The notes below the pieces were generated by a model, which had not been told where the DNA came from, made no database searches, and saw nothing but the letters and a program-made list of their open reading frames with translations. A DNA stretch of 64,000 nucleotides, taken from Curtobacterium flaccumfaciens. GTDB taxonomy: Bacteria > Actinomycetota > Actinomycetes > Actinomycetales > Microbacteriaceae. The stretch lies in the NCBI GenBank assembly GCA_029689965.1, contig CP121450.1, forward strand, positions 1,364,001 through 1,428,000. Direction: 5' to 3'. A program made the position numbers and the translations under genes. This document shows, in pieces, positions 48,573 through 57,917 of the stretch (position 1 is its first letter; each line of letters begins with the position of its first letter).

Positions 48573-49268
48573 TCAGCGGCAGCAGTCGCAGGTGTCCGAC
48601 TCGCGCTCGCCGGTGAGGGCGGCGACCGGCTGCTTGCAGGCGTCGCCGCGCCAGGCCTCGAGCCCTTCCCGGACGGCGAAGACGACAACGACCAGTCCTG
48701 CGACGGGGTCCGCCCACGTCCAGCCGAACAGGGTGTTCAGGAGCAGGCCGACCAGGACCGCTGCGGAGAGGTAGCTGCACACGAGCGTCTGTTTCGAGTC
48801 GGCGACCGCCGACGCCGAGCCGAGTTCGGTGCCCGCGCGCCGCTCGAGCAGGCTCAGGAACGGCATGACGGCGAGACTCACCGCGGCCAGGACGATGCCG
48901 ACCGTGCTGTGCTCCGGTTCGCGCAGGCCGGTCAGGGTCAGGACCGCATCGGCCGTGACGTACAGCGCGAGCCCGAGGAACGAGACCGCGATCACCCGGA
49001 GGGCCGTCCGTTCCCTTGCCTCCGGGTCGCGGCCCGAGAACTGCCACGCGACGGCGCAGGCGGAGAGGACCTCGACGATCGAGTCGAGGCCGAAGCCGAT
49101 CAGCGCCGTCGACGACGCCACCGAGCCGGCGGCGATCGCGACGACCGCCTCGACGACGTTGTACGCGATCGTGGCGGCGACGACCCAGCGGATGCGGCGT
49201 CGCAGGACCCGTGCACGCTCGGCCGACGGCGGTGTCGGGCGCGTCCCGGCCCGGAGCGCGGCGGTCAC
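48573..49268 (-). CDS. cation diffusion facilitator (CDF) efflux protein
   Basis: A 231-residue membrane protein with five to six helices. Helix 2 has GLDSIVEVLSA and helix 5 has ASAVADSKQTLVCSYLSAAV, the paired Asp/His-type positions that bind the exported metal in CDF proteins. It lacks the usual cytoplasmic C-terminal domain and instead ends with a short tail carrying DACKQP and CDCC. The GTG start overlaps the ArsR stop by four bases, making an arsR-cdf metal-efflux operon, likely for zinc or cadmium-like ions. Confidence 0.8.
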   Translation of the reverse strand: MTAALRAGTRPTPPSAERARVLRRRIRWVVAATIAYNVVEAVVAIAAGSVASSTALIGFGLDSIVEVLSACAVAWQFSGRDPEARERTALRVIAVSFLGLALYVTADAVLTLTGLREPEHSTVGIVLAAVSLAVMPFLSLLERRAGTELGSASAVADSKQTLVCSYLSAAVLVGLLLNTLFGWTWADPVAGLVVVVFAVREGLEAWRGDACKQPVAALTGERESDTCDCCR

Positions 49269-49617
49269 GCGCCCGGTCCGCAGCAGAGCGGGACGTCGCA
49301 GTCGTCGTCGGTGCAACCGCTGCCGTCGTCGACGGCCAGGACCACGTCGACGAGCGACTCGAGCGCCCGGGTCAGGTGCGCGTCGGCGATCTCGTAGCGG
49401 GTGCGACGCCCCTCGGGGGTGGTCGCCACGATCCCGCACCCGCGCAGGCAGGCGAGGTGGTTCGAGACGTTCGCGCGTGAGAGCCCGAGCTCGTCGGCGA
49501 GTTCGGCGGGGTACCCGGGGCGTCGAGCAGGCGCAACAGGAGCCGGGAGCGCGTCGGATCGGCGAGCGCGCGGCCGAGGCGGTTCATCACGTCGAGCCGG
49601 GGAGCGGCGGTCAGCAT
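49265..49617 (-). CDS. ArsR-family metal-responsive repressor
   Basis: A 117-residue (restored) winged-helix regulator: MNRLGRALADPTRSRLLLRLL, ELADELGLSRANVSNHLACLRGCGIV and GRRTRYEIADAHL, where the first is split as MNRLGRALADP and TRSRLLLRLL. The C-terminal tail CTDDDCDVPLCC, plus the Cys in NHLACLRGCG, supplies thiolate ligands in the manner of CmtR-type Cd/Pb sensors. The frame changes near 49518 (five C read as four). It is transcribed first and coupled to the CDF exporter. Confidence 0.85.
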
Positions 49618-49627
49618 GGCACCACTG

Positions 49628-49643
49628 TACAGCGTCGGCTGTA
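49628..49643. promoter_or_regulatory. ArsR-type operator
   Basis: TACAGC-GTCG-GCTGTA, a perfect 6-4-6 inverted repeat, lies 11 bases before the arsR ATG, where binding would block transcription of the arsR-cdf pair. Confidence 0.65.
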
Positions 49644-49695
49644 TCGTGCCGCGGGTCGCGCCGTGGGCCGTGCCGACAGTGCCGCGAGCCGTCCG

Positions 49696-50594
49696 TCAGC
49701 GCCGCGGACGCTCCTGCCCGTGCCGCAGGCCGACCCGCAGTCGCGCGGCGGCGAGCACGACCCCGACGACGACCAGGCCGAGCGCGAGCCCGACGACGGC
49801 GGAGACCGCCGTGTCGACGATCCACGTCACCACGGGACCGGTACGCCCGAGACCGTGCTCGATCGTGTGCAGCAGGTCGTCCGGCCCGTGCCAGAACGTC
49901 TCAGCCAGGTTCGCGATGACGAGGTGGCCGCCGACCCAGAGCATCGCGACGGTGCCGACGACGCTGATCACCCGGAAGACGGCCGGCATCGCCCGGACGA
50001 TCCGCGCGCCGGTCCGCCGGGTCCGGCGGACCGGGTGCTTCATCATCTGGAGGCTGATGTCGTCGACCTTCACGAGGAGGGCGACGGCACCGTAGACGAC
50101 CGCCGTCATGACGAGCCCGATCACGACGAGCGCGGCGAGGGTCGGCCAGAGCCCGAGATCGGGGTCGAGGCCGGCCAGCGCGATGAGCATGATCTCGGTG
50201 CTGAGGACGAGATCCGTGCGGATCGCGCCGAACACGAGCTTCGGCTCCGCGACGACCACCGACGAGTCGCTCTCGTGGTGGTGGCCGGACCACTCGGTCA
50301 CCTTCTCGGCGCCCTCGAAGCACAGGTACGTCCCACCGAGCAGCAGGAGCCACGGCAGCACCCACGGTGCGAACGCCGAGAGCAGCAGTGCGAGCGGGAT
50401 GATGATGACGAACTTGTTGCAGAGGCTGCCGAGCGCGATCCGGCCGACGACCGGCAGTTCGCGGGCGGGGAGAGTCCCTGGACGTACTGCGGGGTCACCG
50501 CGGCATCGTCGATGACGACGCCCGCGGTCTTCGCACTGGCCTTGAGCGCGGCGGAGAGCACGTCGTCGACGATGGCGAGCAGACCCACGGACAT
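49696..50594 (-). CDS. DUF808 (YedI-like) membrane protein
   Basis: A 299-residue (restored) inner-membrane protein. Typical blocks are GLLAIVDDVLSAALKASAKTAGVVIDD, split here as LLAIVDDVLSAALKA and TAGVVIDDAAVTPQYV, then GGTYLCFEGAEKV, AIRTDLVLSTEI and VGGHLVIANLAE. About seven to eight helices. The frame changes near 50471 (five C read as four). Function of the family is not known. It stands alone between the arsR-cdf pair and a VOC gene. Confidence 0.85.
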
Positions 50595-50619
50595 GGGCTC
50601 AGACTAGGGCTCGGACGGG

Positions 50620-51057
50620 TCAGTCGAGGCAGAACTCGTTGCCTTCGACGTCCTGCATGACGATGCACGACTCCTCGAACCCGTCGGCGAGCATGCGGCG
50701 GAACTGCGTGGCGCCGAGGGCGACGAGCCGATCGCTCTCGGAGTCGAGGGCCGCGAGCCGTTCGGCGCCGACCAGACCGGTGCCGACCCGGACGTCGAGG
50801 TGCACGCGGTTCTTCACGACCTTGCCCTCCGGCACCCGCTGGAAGAACAGGCGCGGACCGGTGCCGTTCGGGTCCACGCAGGCGAACGCCGAGCCCTGGT
50901 GCTCGGGTGGCAGCGCTCGGTCGAACGCCTCCCACGAGTCGAACCCGGCCGGCGGCGGAGGCACGACGTAGCCGAGCACCTCGCACCAGAACCGGGCCAC
51001 CCGCTCCGGGTCCGCGCAGTCGAACGTCACCTGCACCTGTCGCACCGTCGCCGTCAT
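50620..51057 (-). CDS. VOC family protein (glyoxalase-like domain)
   Basis: A 145-residue intact protein with two VOC half-domains: VQVTFDCADPERVARFWCEVLGY, given here as VTFDCADPERVARFW and CEVLGY, and later KNRVHLDVRVGT and MQDVEGNEFCLD, the normal last strand. Widespread actinobacterial group, often next to drug-response genes; reaction unknown. Confidence 0.82.
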   Translation of the reverse strand: MTATVRQVQVTFDCADPERVARFWCEVLGYVVPPPPAGFDSWEAFDRALPPEHQGSAFACVDPNGTGPRLFFQRVPEGKVVKNRVHLDVRVGTGLVGAERLAALDSESDRLVALGATQFRRMLADGFEESCIVMQDVEGNEFCLD

Positions 51058-51108
51058 GGCGCCACCCTAGGCTGAACGCCCGCACCGTGTCGTCCGTATG
51101 CTCGCGGC

Positions 51109-51375
51109 ATGGCTGACTTCACCGCTGACCAGGCCGCCGTCGTGCGGATCGAGCGCGCCGAGGAAGGGCGCTGGGACCTGTCGGTGATCAGCGACTCCGG
51201 CGTGCGGATGGGGCACGGCGAGTACCTCTTCGACGCGGACGACGACGCCGCGGGCGAGCAGGCCGCGGCGCTCGACTTCGTCCGGCAGCACGGCTTCCGG
51301 TTCGAGCCGGAGGCCGTGGTCGCGGACGGGCCGGACGCCTACTGGGCTCCGCTCCTGCCGCTCGACGAGCGGTAG
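51109..51375 (+). CDS. hypothetical acidic small protein, 88 residues
   Basis: Not recognised. The product is acidic, has no membrane segment or signal, and ends LLPLDER. Codon use and strong third-position GC support real coding. It starts at ATG 51109, 50 bases from the divergent VOC gene, and converges on the PhnB-like gene. Confidence 0.55.
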   Translation: MADFTADQAAVVRIERAEEGRWDLSVISDSGVRMGHGEYLFDADDDAAGEQAAALDFVRQHGFRFEPEAVVADGPDAYWAPLLPLDER

Positions 51376-51390
51376 GCCGCGGTCGCCCGG

Positions 51391-51804
51391 TCACCGCAGT
51401 GCCGTCGCCTCGAACCCGATCAGCCACGTGACACCGAAGGCGTCCCGCACAGTGCCGTCCCAGTCGCCCCACGGCCGCTCCTGCAGCGGATCGACCACGG
51501 TGCCGTCGGCGGCGAGGTCGTCGTACCAGCGACGCAGGACGTCTGGCTCAGCGGCCCCGAGCAGGGAGAAGAGCACGCCGGTCGCGGCGAAGGGCGTCTC
51601 GCCCGGCGGGACGTCGGCGGCGAACAGGTCGACGTCGCCGGTCAGCTGCCCGTGCGCCACGGCGTCGCCGGGGCCGTCGGTCCGCGAGAAGTCGGCGAAG
51701 GTCGCGACGCGCACCTCACCGCCGAACACGCCTCGCCACCGCTCGAGCGCCTGCCGGGCGGTGCCGTCGAACTGGAAGTAGGGCGCGGGCCCGTTCACGG
51801 TCAT
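51391..51804 (-). CDS. PhnB-like VOC protein
   Basis: A 137-residue intact protein of the 3-demethylubiquinone-methyltransferase-like (PhnB) branch of the VOC fold: PYFQFDGTARQALERWRGVFGGEV, seen as PYFQFDGTARQALE and VFGGEV, then HGQLTGDVDLFAADVPPG and the closing RDAFGVTWLIGF. No catalytic role is established for this branch. It is 16 bases downstream of the TetR gene on the same strand, so may be co-regulated. Confidence 0.82.
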   Translation of the reverse strand: MTVNGPAPYFQFDGTARQALERWRGVFGGEVRVATFADFSRTDGPGDAVAHGQLTGDVDLFAADVPPGETPFAATGVLFSLLGAAEPDVLRRWYDDLAADGTVVDPLQERPWGDWDGTVRDAFGVTWLIGFEATALR

Positions 51805-51820
51805 GCCCGGACCCTACCGC

Positions 51821-52420
51821 TCACACCACCGCCGCGAGCGCGTCGAACGTCCGGCGCAGCAGGGCGGGCGCGTCCTCCTCGGTGACGGACCAGCGGGTGA
51901 TCGCGACGTCGAAGCACCCGAGGGCGGCCTGCACCAGCACGGCGGTGCGGAGCTCGACGTCCGTGACACCGGCGGCGCGCACCCGTTCGGCGACCAGCGG
52001 GGTCAGCACGTCCGCCCAGGCGAGGTGCTTCTCGAGGTTGCGCGCGCGGAGCGACGGCGTCGACATCATCACCCGGACCGAGCGGCGGCCGTACTCGGGC
52101 TCCTCGTCGGCGCTGACCATCATGCCGGCGAACGCCTCTCGCAGTGACTGCCACAGGGGCTCGCCGTGCGGACGGTCGTCGAAGGCCTCGGCCAGTGCGC
52201 CCCGGTGCCGCGCGGGGTCACCGATGACGGTGTCCTCCTTGGCCGGGAAGTACCGGTGGAAGCTCCGCGCGGAGATGCCGACCTCGGCGGCGATCTGCTC
52301 CACGGTCACGGCGTCGAACCCGTCGCGGTCGAACCGTGCGACGGCGACGGCGGCGATGCGGGCACGAACCGCTTCGCGCGTGATGTCCCGGAGGCCGGTT
52401 CGTCCGCTCGTCTCGCTCAC
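51821..52420 (-). CDS. TetR family regulator
   Basis: A 199-residue intact repressor. DNA-binding domain: IAAVAVARFDRDGFDAVTVEQIAAEVGIS then ARSFHRYFPAKEDTV, the first split as IAAVAVARFDRDGF and DAVTVEQIAAEVGIS. Ligand domain all-helical. It is divergent from the aldo/keto reductase at 52527 with a palindrome between; the PhnB-like gene follows downstream. Confidence 0.88.
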   Translation of the reverse strand: MSETSGRTGLRDITREAVRARIAAVAVARFDRDGFDAVTVEQIAAEVGISARSFHRYFPAKEDTVIGDPARHRGALAEAFDDRPHGEPLWQSLREAFAGMMVSADEEPEYGRRSVRVMMSTPSLRARNLEKHLAWADVLTPLVAERVRAAGVTDVELRTAVLVQAALGCFDVAITRWSVTEEDAPALLRRTFDALAAVV

Positions 52421-52457
52421 GAGCGAAGCGTACCCCGGCGGCCGCTGGTGCCCAAAT

Positions 52458-52472
52458 TGTCAGATACTGACA
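52458..52472. promoter_or_regulatory. TetR operator TGTCAG-ATA-CTGACA
   Basis: A perfect 6-3-6 inverted repeat in the only AT-rich stretch between the divergent tetR and aldo/keto reductase genes, 38 bases from the tetR start. Confidence 0.7.
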
Positions 52473-52526
52473 GAAAGGCGTACAGTGTCATCGGCAGTAA
52501 CGCCACACAGGACGAAGGGACGGCAC

Positions 52527-53473
52527 ATGCAGCAGCGCACGCTCGGCACACAGGGACTCACGACGGGATCGATCGGTTACGGCGCGATGGGAACGGTGTT
52601 CGCCTACGGACCAGCGGACGAAACCGAGTCGATCGCAGCGATCCGCCGCGCCCACGACCTCGGGGTCACGCACTTCGACACCGCGGAGATGTACGGCTGG
52701 GGCGCCGGCGAACGGCTTCTCGGCGCGGCGCTCGCCCCGGTCCGGGACGAGGTGACGATCGCCACGAAGTTCGGCTTCACGACCGACGACTGGGCGCCGG
52801 ACTCGCGGCCCGAGCACATCCGTGAGGTGGTCGACCAGAGCCTCCGGAACCTCGGCACCGACTCGATCGACCTGCTCTACCAGCACGTCCACGACCCGGC
52901 CGTGCCGATCGAGGACGTCGTGGGCGTCATGGCGGAGTACGTCCAGGCGGGCAAGGTCAAGTACCTCGGGCTGTCGAACACCGACGGCGAGCAGCTCCGC
53001 CGGGCGAACGCCGTCCACCCGATCTCCGTCTTCCAGACGGAGTACTCGGTGTTCGCGCGGGAGTCGGAGGCCCTCTTCCCGGTCGTCGACGAGCTCGGGA
53101 TCGGGCTGGTCGCCTACTCGCCGCTCGCGCGGGGCTTCCTCAGCGGTGTCGTCCAGCCCCGGTCGGCGTACCCGCAGGACGACATCCGGCACATCCTCGA
53201 GTGGTGGGCGCCGGAGCACTTCGACCGGAACGTCGAGGTCGTCCGCGGCCTCACGGCCATCGCCGACGCGCACGGCGTCTCGCTCTCGCAGTTGGCGCTC
53301 GCGTGGATCCTCGCGCAGCGCGACGACATCGTCCCGATCCCGGGGTCGAAGAACCCGGCCGCGTGGCCGAGAACGTCGCCGCCGCGGGTGTCGTCCTGGG
53401 TGCCGAGGACCTCGCGCGGATCGACGCGCTGTCGCGCGAGGTGAGCGGCAAGCGGATCCGCAACCGCGCCTGA
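52527..53473 (+). CDS. aldo/keto reductase (YajO/PhdYfAKR-like)
   Basis: A 315-residue (restored) NADPH-dependent reductase: RTLGTQGLTTGSIGYGAMG, catalytic Asp/Tyr in HFDTAEMYGWG, Lys in ATKFGF, His in LLYQHVHDP, then LGLSNTD, VAYSPLARGFLSG and PIPGSKNPGRVAENV. The frame changes near 53362 (CCC read as CCCC with one lost, giving AACCCGGCC). Probably induced when the divergent TetR protein binds a toxic carbonyl or drug. A palindromic repeat follows the stop. Confidence 0.87.
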
Positions 53474-53489
53474 TCGGCGCGACCGGCTG

Positions 53490-53535
53490 CCGGACGGGAG
53501 GCGCGGTGCGAGCCCGCCCCGCTCCTCCTGCCCGG
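53490..53535. repeat. intergenic palindromic repeat, degenerate copy 4
   Basis: Left arm CGGACGGGAGGCGCGGTGCG is canonical; the right arm has four or so mismatches (GCTCCTCCTGCCCGG). It lies between the convergent aldo/keto reductase and TetR genes. Confidence 0.7.
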
Positions 53536-53558
53536 CGGCCCGTCCCGGCCGCGGCTGC

Positions 53559-54136
53559 TCAGCCGAACAGCCCGAGCGCCCGGTCCACGACGTCCTCCGG
53601 CCGGCCGTCGTCGTGCGTCGCCCACCAGGTGAGGGCCGCGCTCGCCGCCGCTGCCAGGGCGTGCGCCCGGACGGTCGCCGCGAGGCCGTCCGTCGTCGCC
53701 CCGTCGCGCTCCGCGACGAACCGCTCGATCGCCTCGGTGAGCGCTGTCGTCGCGGCCTCGCCGCCGCGCTCGAGCGACGGGTTCGCGCGGATGACCCGCA
53801 GGCGGTGGCGGGTGACCTCGACCGCGTCCTCGGGGAAGGACGCGCCGACGCGGTAGGCCGCACGCAGCGCGGTCCAGGCGGACTCCGACGCCGGGCGGCG
53901 CCGGAGCTCGTCGGTGAAGCGGTCGGCGAACTCGTCGAGGCCGCCCCACACGAGTGCGGCCTTGCTCGGGAAGAGCCGGAAGAGCGACCTCCGGCTGACA
54001 CCGGCGGCCGCGGCGACGTCGTCCATCGACACGGCGTCGAAGCCCTGCTCGTCGAAGAGGCGCAGGGCGACGAGGGACACCGCGTCGGGTCGATCGTGCG
54101 TGGACGTCCGATCGGGCGGTCGCTCGTCGAACTCAT
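53559..54136 (-). CDS. TetR family regulator (start revised by one restored base)
   Basis: A 192-residue repressor: LVALRLFDEQGFDAVSMDD, VAAAAGVSRRSLFRLFPSKAALV and an all-helical ligand domain. An uninterrupted frame exists from GTG 54152, but its first codons are unlike TetR proteins. The ATG at 54136 has a proper AAAGGA ribosome site and gives MSSTSDRPIGRPRTIDP, the usual GRPR lead-in. It joins the main frame if one G is restored near 54095 (CCGACG for CCGGACG). I prefer this start. Divergent from an SDR gene. Confidence 0.82.
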
Positions 54137-54148
54137 GGATTCCTTTCG

Positions 54149-54159
54149 GCACTGAGTGC
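54149..54159. promoter_or_regulatory. short palindrome GCACTGAGTGC
   Basis: A 5-1-5 inverted repeat just upstream of the revised tetR start and 47 bases before the divergent SDR gene; a candidate operator, though short. Confidence 0.4.
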
Positions 54160-54205
54160 TACAACTGGACTCGGCGCAGCGAGCGCCTCTCAGCGAGGAG
54201 ACCAC

Positions 54206-54973
54206 ATGACCGACACCACCGCCGGACGGTTCACCGGCAGGACCATCATCGTCACCGGAGCGGGTTCCGGCATCGGACGCGCCACGGCGACGCGCATCGC
54301 GAACGAGGGCGGCCGGGTCATCGCGACCGACGTCGTGGCCGAGCGCCTCGACGCCCTCCGCGCGGAACTCGTCGACACCGCCGGCCTCGACGTCGAGACC
54401 GTGGTCGGCGACGTCTCCGCCGCCGAGACGATCGACGCGCTGATCGCCGCCGCGGGCGAGCGGATCGACGGCCTCGCGAACGTCGCCGGGATCATGGACG
54501 CGTTCCTGCCGCCGAGCGAGGTCGACGACGCCACCTGGGACCGCGTGTTCAGCGTGAACGTCACCGGGCCGATGCGACTCACCCGCGCCGTCCTGCCGCT
54601 CATGATCGCCGCCGGGCGGGGCGCTGTCGTGAACGTCGCGTCCGAGGCCGCGTTGCGGGCCTCGGCGGCCGGTGCCGCGTACACCGCCTCGAAGCACGCG
54701 ATCGCCGGGTTCACGAAGAGCGTCGCGTTCTTCCACGGGCCGCAGGGCATCCGCGCCAACGCCGTCGCGCCGGGCGCCGTCGCCACGAACATCGAGGCGC
54801 CGATGCGCAGCGAGTACGCGGCCGGCAGGGTCGGCCCGATCATGCAGGTGGCGATCCCGCCGGTGGCGCAGCCGGAGCAGCTCGCGGCGGCGATCACGTG
54901 GCTGCTGAGCGACGACTCGGCGAACGTGAACGGTGCGGTGCTGCCGAGCGACGGCGGCTGGTCCGTCGTGTGA
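54206..54973 (+). CDS. SDR family oxidoreductase
   Basis: A 255-residue intact classical SDR: IIVTGAGSGIGRATATRI, GLANVAGIMDAFLPP, serine in NVASEAALR, YTASKHAIAG and NGAVLPSDGGWSVV at the end. It is divergent from a TetR gene and is followed by a palindromic repeat copy, thus a one-gene transcription unit. Substrate unknown. Confidence 0.88.
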   Translation: MTDTTAGRFTGRTIIVTGAGSGIGRATATRIANEGGRVIATDVVAERLDALRAELVDTAGLDVETVVGDVSAAETIDALIAAAGERIDGLANVAGIMDAFLPPSEVDDATWDRVFSVNVTGPMRLTRAVLPLMIAAGRGAVVNVASEAALRASAAGAAYTASKHAIAGFTKSVAFFHGPQGIRANAVAPGAVATNIEAPMRSEYAAGRVGPIMQVAIPPVAQPEQLAAAITWLLSDDSANVNGAVLPSDGGWSVV

Positions 54974-54990
54974 CCCACGGCACCACCTGA

Positions 54991-55034
54991 CGGACTGGAG
55001 GCGCGGTGCGGGCCCGCACTGCGCCTCCAGTCCG
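54991..55034. repeat. intergenic palindromic repeat, copy 5
   Basis: Forty-four bases, left arm CGGACTGGAGGCGCGGTGCG, centre GGGCCC, a single G-T pair. The CTGGAGG variant of the outer arm is changed on both sides, keeping the pairing, which supports selection for the hairpin. Confidence 0.8.
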
Positions 55035-55045
55035 CCCGTGGCAGC

Positions 55046-55634
55046 TTAGGCGGAGGCGAGCGCCCCCATCTCGCGGACCACGGCACACAGCCGCGCCGCG
55101 AGCTCGTCGGTGTTCCGGACGGTCTCGCGGTGCGCGACCTCGGTCAGCGCGGACATCACGAGCGCGACCGCGGTCCTGGCGGTCTGCTCGTCGGTCCGTG
55201 TACCCACCGTGGCGAGGAGGGACTGCCGTGACTCGGCCATCCACTGCATCACCATCGGGGTCATCTCCGGCCGGAGCACGAGCAGCTCCTTCATCCGTCG
55301 GCGGTCCTGCGACAGCGGCACGGTGGACGCGACGAGCCGGCAGAGGTCGTCGACGAGTCGCCCGTCGGCGGCGGCGAACCAGGCCGCGGCGGCCTCCGGG
55401 ACCTCGACCGTGTCGAGGCCGAGCGCGGCGTGTGCCTTCGACGTGAAGTAGTTGAAGAACGTGCGCGGGAGACGTCGGCGTCCGCGCAGATCTGCTCGAC
55501 CGTGACCCGTCGAGTCCGTGGGCCGATACCAGCGTCAGCGCGGCGTCGTGCAGCGACCGCCGGGTCTGCTGCTTCTTCCGCTCGCGCAACGTGCACGGCT
55601 CCGTCGCCGACGTCGTCGCTGGGCTGGTGGTCAC
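55046..55634 (-). CDS. TetR family regulator (two frameshifts)
   Basis: A 196-residue (restored) repressor. Pieces: RERKKQQTRRSLHDAALTLV, then, after a missing G near 55515, VTVEQICADADVS, then, after a missing C near 55472, RTFFNYFTSKAHAALG, and a helical C-terminal domain ending VREMGALASA. It starts at GTG 55634 behind GGAG. It is downstream of the DHA2 exporter on the same strand, separated by a hairpin, and may regulate it together with the MarR protein on the other side. Confidence 0.8.
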
Positions 55635-55685
55635 GTGCACTCCTAAGCTGGTCGTCGGGCGCCCGATCGGGCGTCCGAGGCGGGG

Positions 55686-55712
55686 CGTCCGTCCGCGGAG
55701 GGCGGACGGACG
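55686..55712 (-). terminator. hairpin between the DHA2 exporter and tetR
   Basis: CGTCCGTCCGC pairs with GCGGACGGACG around a five-base loop, 11 bases beyond the exporter stop. It may limit read-through into the TetR gene. Confidence 0.6.
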
Positions 55713-55723
55713 GCCCCGGTCGG

Positions 55724-57808
55724 TCACCGACGCTGCGTCGGCGTGGAGCCGGTCATGGGACCGGTGAAGGAACCCGCCTCGGCTGCGGCCATGCCGGCGG
55801 AGGCCTCGAGCTCCGACTCGGCGGAGGGCCCGGGCTCGTCGGAGGACGACCCGGCGGCGTCGGCCCGCTCCTGCAGTGCGGACCGCTGGCGCAGCGGCGG
55901 CACCCGGAAGAACCAGGTGAGGACGAACGCCAGCAGGATCACGCCGAGCCCGACCCAGTAGATCGTCACGGACGAGGCGTTGAAGCCCGCCATGAACGGC
56001 CGGGTGAGCCGGCTGTCGGCACCGGTGAGGAACGAGGTGTCGTTCGTGCTCATGGCGCTGTCGCCCGACCCCGTGCCGTCCTCGACCTGCTTCGCCACGG
56101 CCGGCGTGAGCTCGTCGACCCAGTACGAGCGCTGCGAGGCGTTCGACCAGTCCACCGCGATGGCGCCGTCCTGCACCGACGCGTGCGCCTTCGTGGCCGC
56201 GGCGGCCAGGGCCTGCTGCTGCACGGCGGTCGGCGCACTCGCGGTGGCCTGCTGCACCTGCGCGGTGACGTCGTCGAGCGACGACTGCACGTTCCGCTCG
56301 ATCGGCGTCACGATCGGGTCCAGATCTTCTCCATCGCGCCGCGGTTGGCCGCCGCCCCGGCCACGCTGGGGTTGGTCGCGGCGTCGAGGGCGTCCCGCAG
56401 ATCGGCGCGGTTCGCGGTCGCGTGCAGGATGTTCGACGGCATCACCGAGAACAGGATCGACAGCAGCACGGCGGTGCCGAGCGTCCCGCCGATCTGCCGG
56501 AAGAACGTGGCCGAGCTGGTCGCGACGCCCATGTCCCGAGCCTCGACCGAGCCCTGCGACGCGAGGGTCAGCGACTGCATCACCGAACCGAGGCCCAGAC
56601 CGATGAGGAACATGCCGATCATCAGGAACCAGAGCGGCTTGTCGATCGTCATGAACGTGAGCACGATGTAGCCGCAGGACACGAGGGCGGTGCCGATCAC
56701 CGGGAAGATCCGGTACCGGCCGACCCGGGCGACGATCTGACCGCTCGTGATCGACGCGATCATCAGACCGCCGACGAGCGGCAGCGTGGCGAAGCCGGAC
56801 TCGGTCGGGGTCAGACCCACGACGATCTGCAGGTAGAGCGGGATGGTCAGCATGGCGCCGAACATCGCGAAGCCGACCAGGAAGCCGATGACCGTCGCCA
56901 TCGAGAAGGTGCCGGAGCGGAACAGCTTGAGCGGGATGATCGCCGCGTCCCCCATCTTCGACTCGATGAGGAGCAGACCGATCAGTCCGACGACGCCGAT
57001 GGCGTAGCAGGCGATCGCGCCGGCCGAGCCCCAGCCCCAGGTGCGGCCCTGCTCGGCGACGAGCAGCAGCGGCACGAGCGTGACGATGACGGCGGTGGCA
57101 CCCCACCAGTCGACCTTCGGCTTCGCGGCGTCGGTCCCGTGCACTTTCGGCAGGTGCAGGAAGACGATGACCATCACGAGTGCGGCGACGCCGATCGGGA
57201 CGTTGATGAGGAGCACCCAGCGCCAGCCGGTGATCCAGAGGATCTCGGAGGTGCCGGCGAGCAGCCCGCCGATGAGCGGGCCGATGACGGACGAGATGCC
57301 GAACACCGCGAGGAAGTAGCCCTGGTACTTCGCGCGCTCGCGCGGGACGAGGATGTCGCCCATGATCGCCAGCGGCAGCGACATCAGCGCACCGGCACCG
57401 ATGCCCTGCACGGCGCGGAAGCCGGCGAGCATGAGCATCGAGGTGGACATCGACGAGAGCACGGCGCCGAGGATGAAGACCACGATGCCGAAGATGTACA
57501 GCGGGCGGCGGCCGAAGATGTCCGAGAGCTTGCCGTAGATGGGCGTCGCGATGGTCGAGGTGATGAGGTACGCGGTCGTCACCCAGGCCTGCTGGTCGAG
57601 GCCGTGCAGGTCGTCGCCGATCGTCCGGATCGCCGTGCCGAACACCGTCTGACCGAGGGACGACAGGAACATGCCCGCCATCAGCCCGTAGATCACGAGG
57701 AGGATCTGGCGGTGGGTCATCAGCGGCTGCTGGCCGGGCGCCGGGGGTCGTGGGGACCCCTGCTGCGCGTCGGCCGTGCTGCACCGGGACGGGTGCGGTG
57801 GCGGTCAT
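55724..57808 (-). CDS. DHA2-family MFS drug exporter (EmrB/QacA type)
   Basis: A 694-residue (restored) 14-helix proton antiporter. Seen: ILLVIYGLMAGMFLSSLGQTVFGTA in helix 1 (given in part as GLMAGMFLSSLGQTV), GKLSDIFGRRPLYI in loop 2-3, RAVQGIGAGALMSLPLAI in helix 4 and GPLIGGLLAG (antiporter motif) in helix 5. An extra-membrane domain of about 130 residues separates the last two helices. A missing C near 56321 and an extra C near 57753 are the two indels; ATG 57808 with AAGGAG is the likely start. Divergent from marR. Confidence 0.88.
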   Translation of the reverse strand: MTATAPVPVQHGRRAAGVPTTPGARPAAADDPPPDPPRDLRADGGHVPVVPRSDGVRHGDPDDRRRPARPRPAGLGDDRVPHHLDHRDAHLRQALGHLRPPPAVHLRHRGLHPRRRALVDVHLDAHARRLPRRAGHRCRCADVAAAGDHGRHPRPARAREVPGLLPRGVRHLVRHRPAHRRAARRHLRDPLDHRLALGAPHQRPDRRRRTRDGHRLPAPAESARDRRREAEGRLVGCHRRHRHARAAAARRRAGPHLGLGLGRRDRLLRHRRRRTDRSAPHRVEDGGRGDHPAQAVPLRHLLDGDGHRLPGRLRDVRRHADHPALPADRRGSDPDRVRLRHAAARRRSDDRVDHERSDRRPGRPVPDLPGDRHRPRVLRLHRAHVHDDRQAALVPDDRHVPHRSGPRFGDAVADPRVAGLGRGSGHGRRDQLGHVLPADRRDARHRRAAVDPVLGDAVEHPARDREPRRSAGRPRRRDQPQRGRGGGQPRRDGEDLDPIVTPIERNVQSSLDDVTAQVQQATASAPTAVQQQALAAAATKAHASVQDGAIAVDWSNASQRSYWVDELTPAVAKQVEDGTGSGDSAMSTNDTSFLTGADSRLTRPFMAGFNASSVTIYWVGLGVILLAFVLTWFFRVPPLRQRSALQERADAAGSSSDEPGPSAESELEASAGMAAAEAGSFTGPMTGSTPTQRR

Positions 57809-57874
57809 CGAACTCCTTGCTTCGTGCTGTGTTTCCTGCTGTGAAAGTTTGCAGACCGCGCAACGATACATCTA

Positions 57875-57891
57875 TTGCTTCCAGCAAGCAA
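57875..57891. promoter_or_regulatory. MarR-type operator TTGCTT-CCAGC-AAGCAA
   Basis: A 6-5-6 perfect inverted repeat in the AT-rich space between the divergent DHA2 exporter and marR genes. CAAGCAA-like half sites also occur at the exporter side (57824-57835), so more than one site is possible. Confidence 0.6.
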
Positions 57892-57917
57892 CTAAATGGG
57901 ACCACTACGCTGACGGG

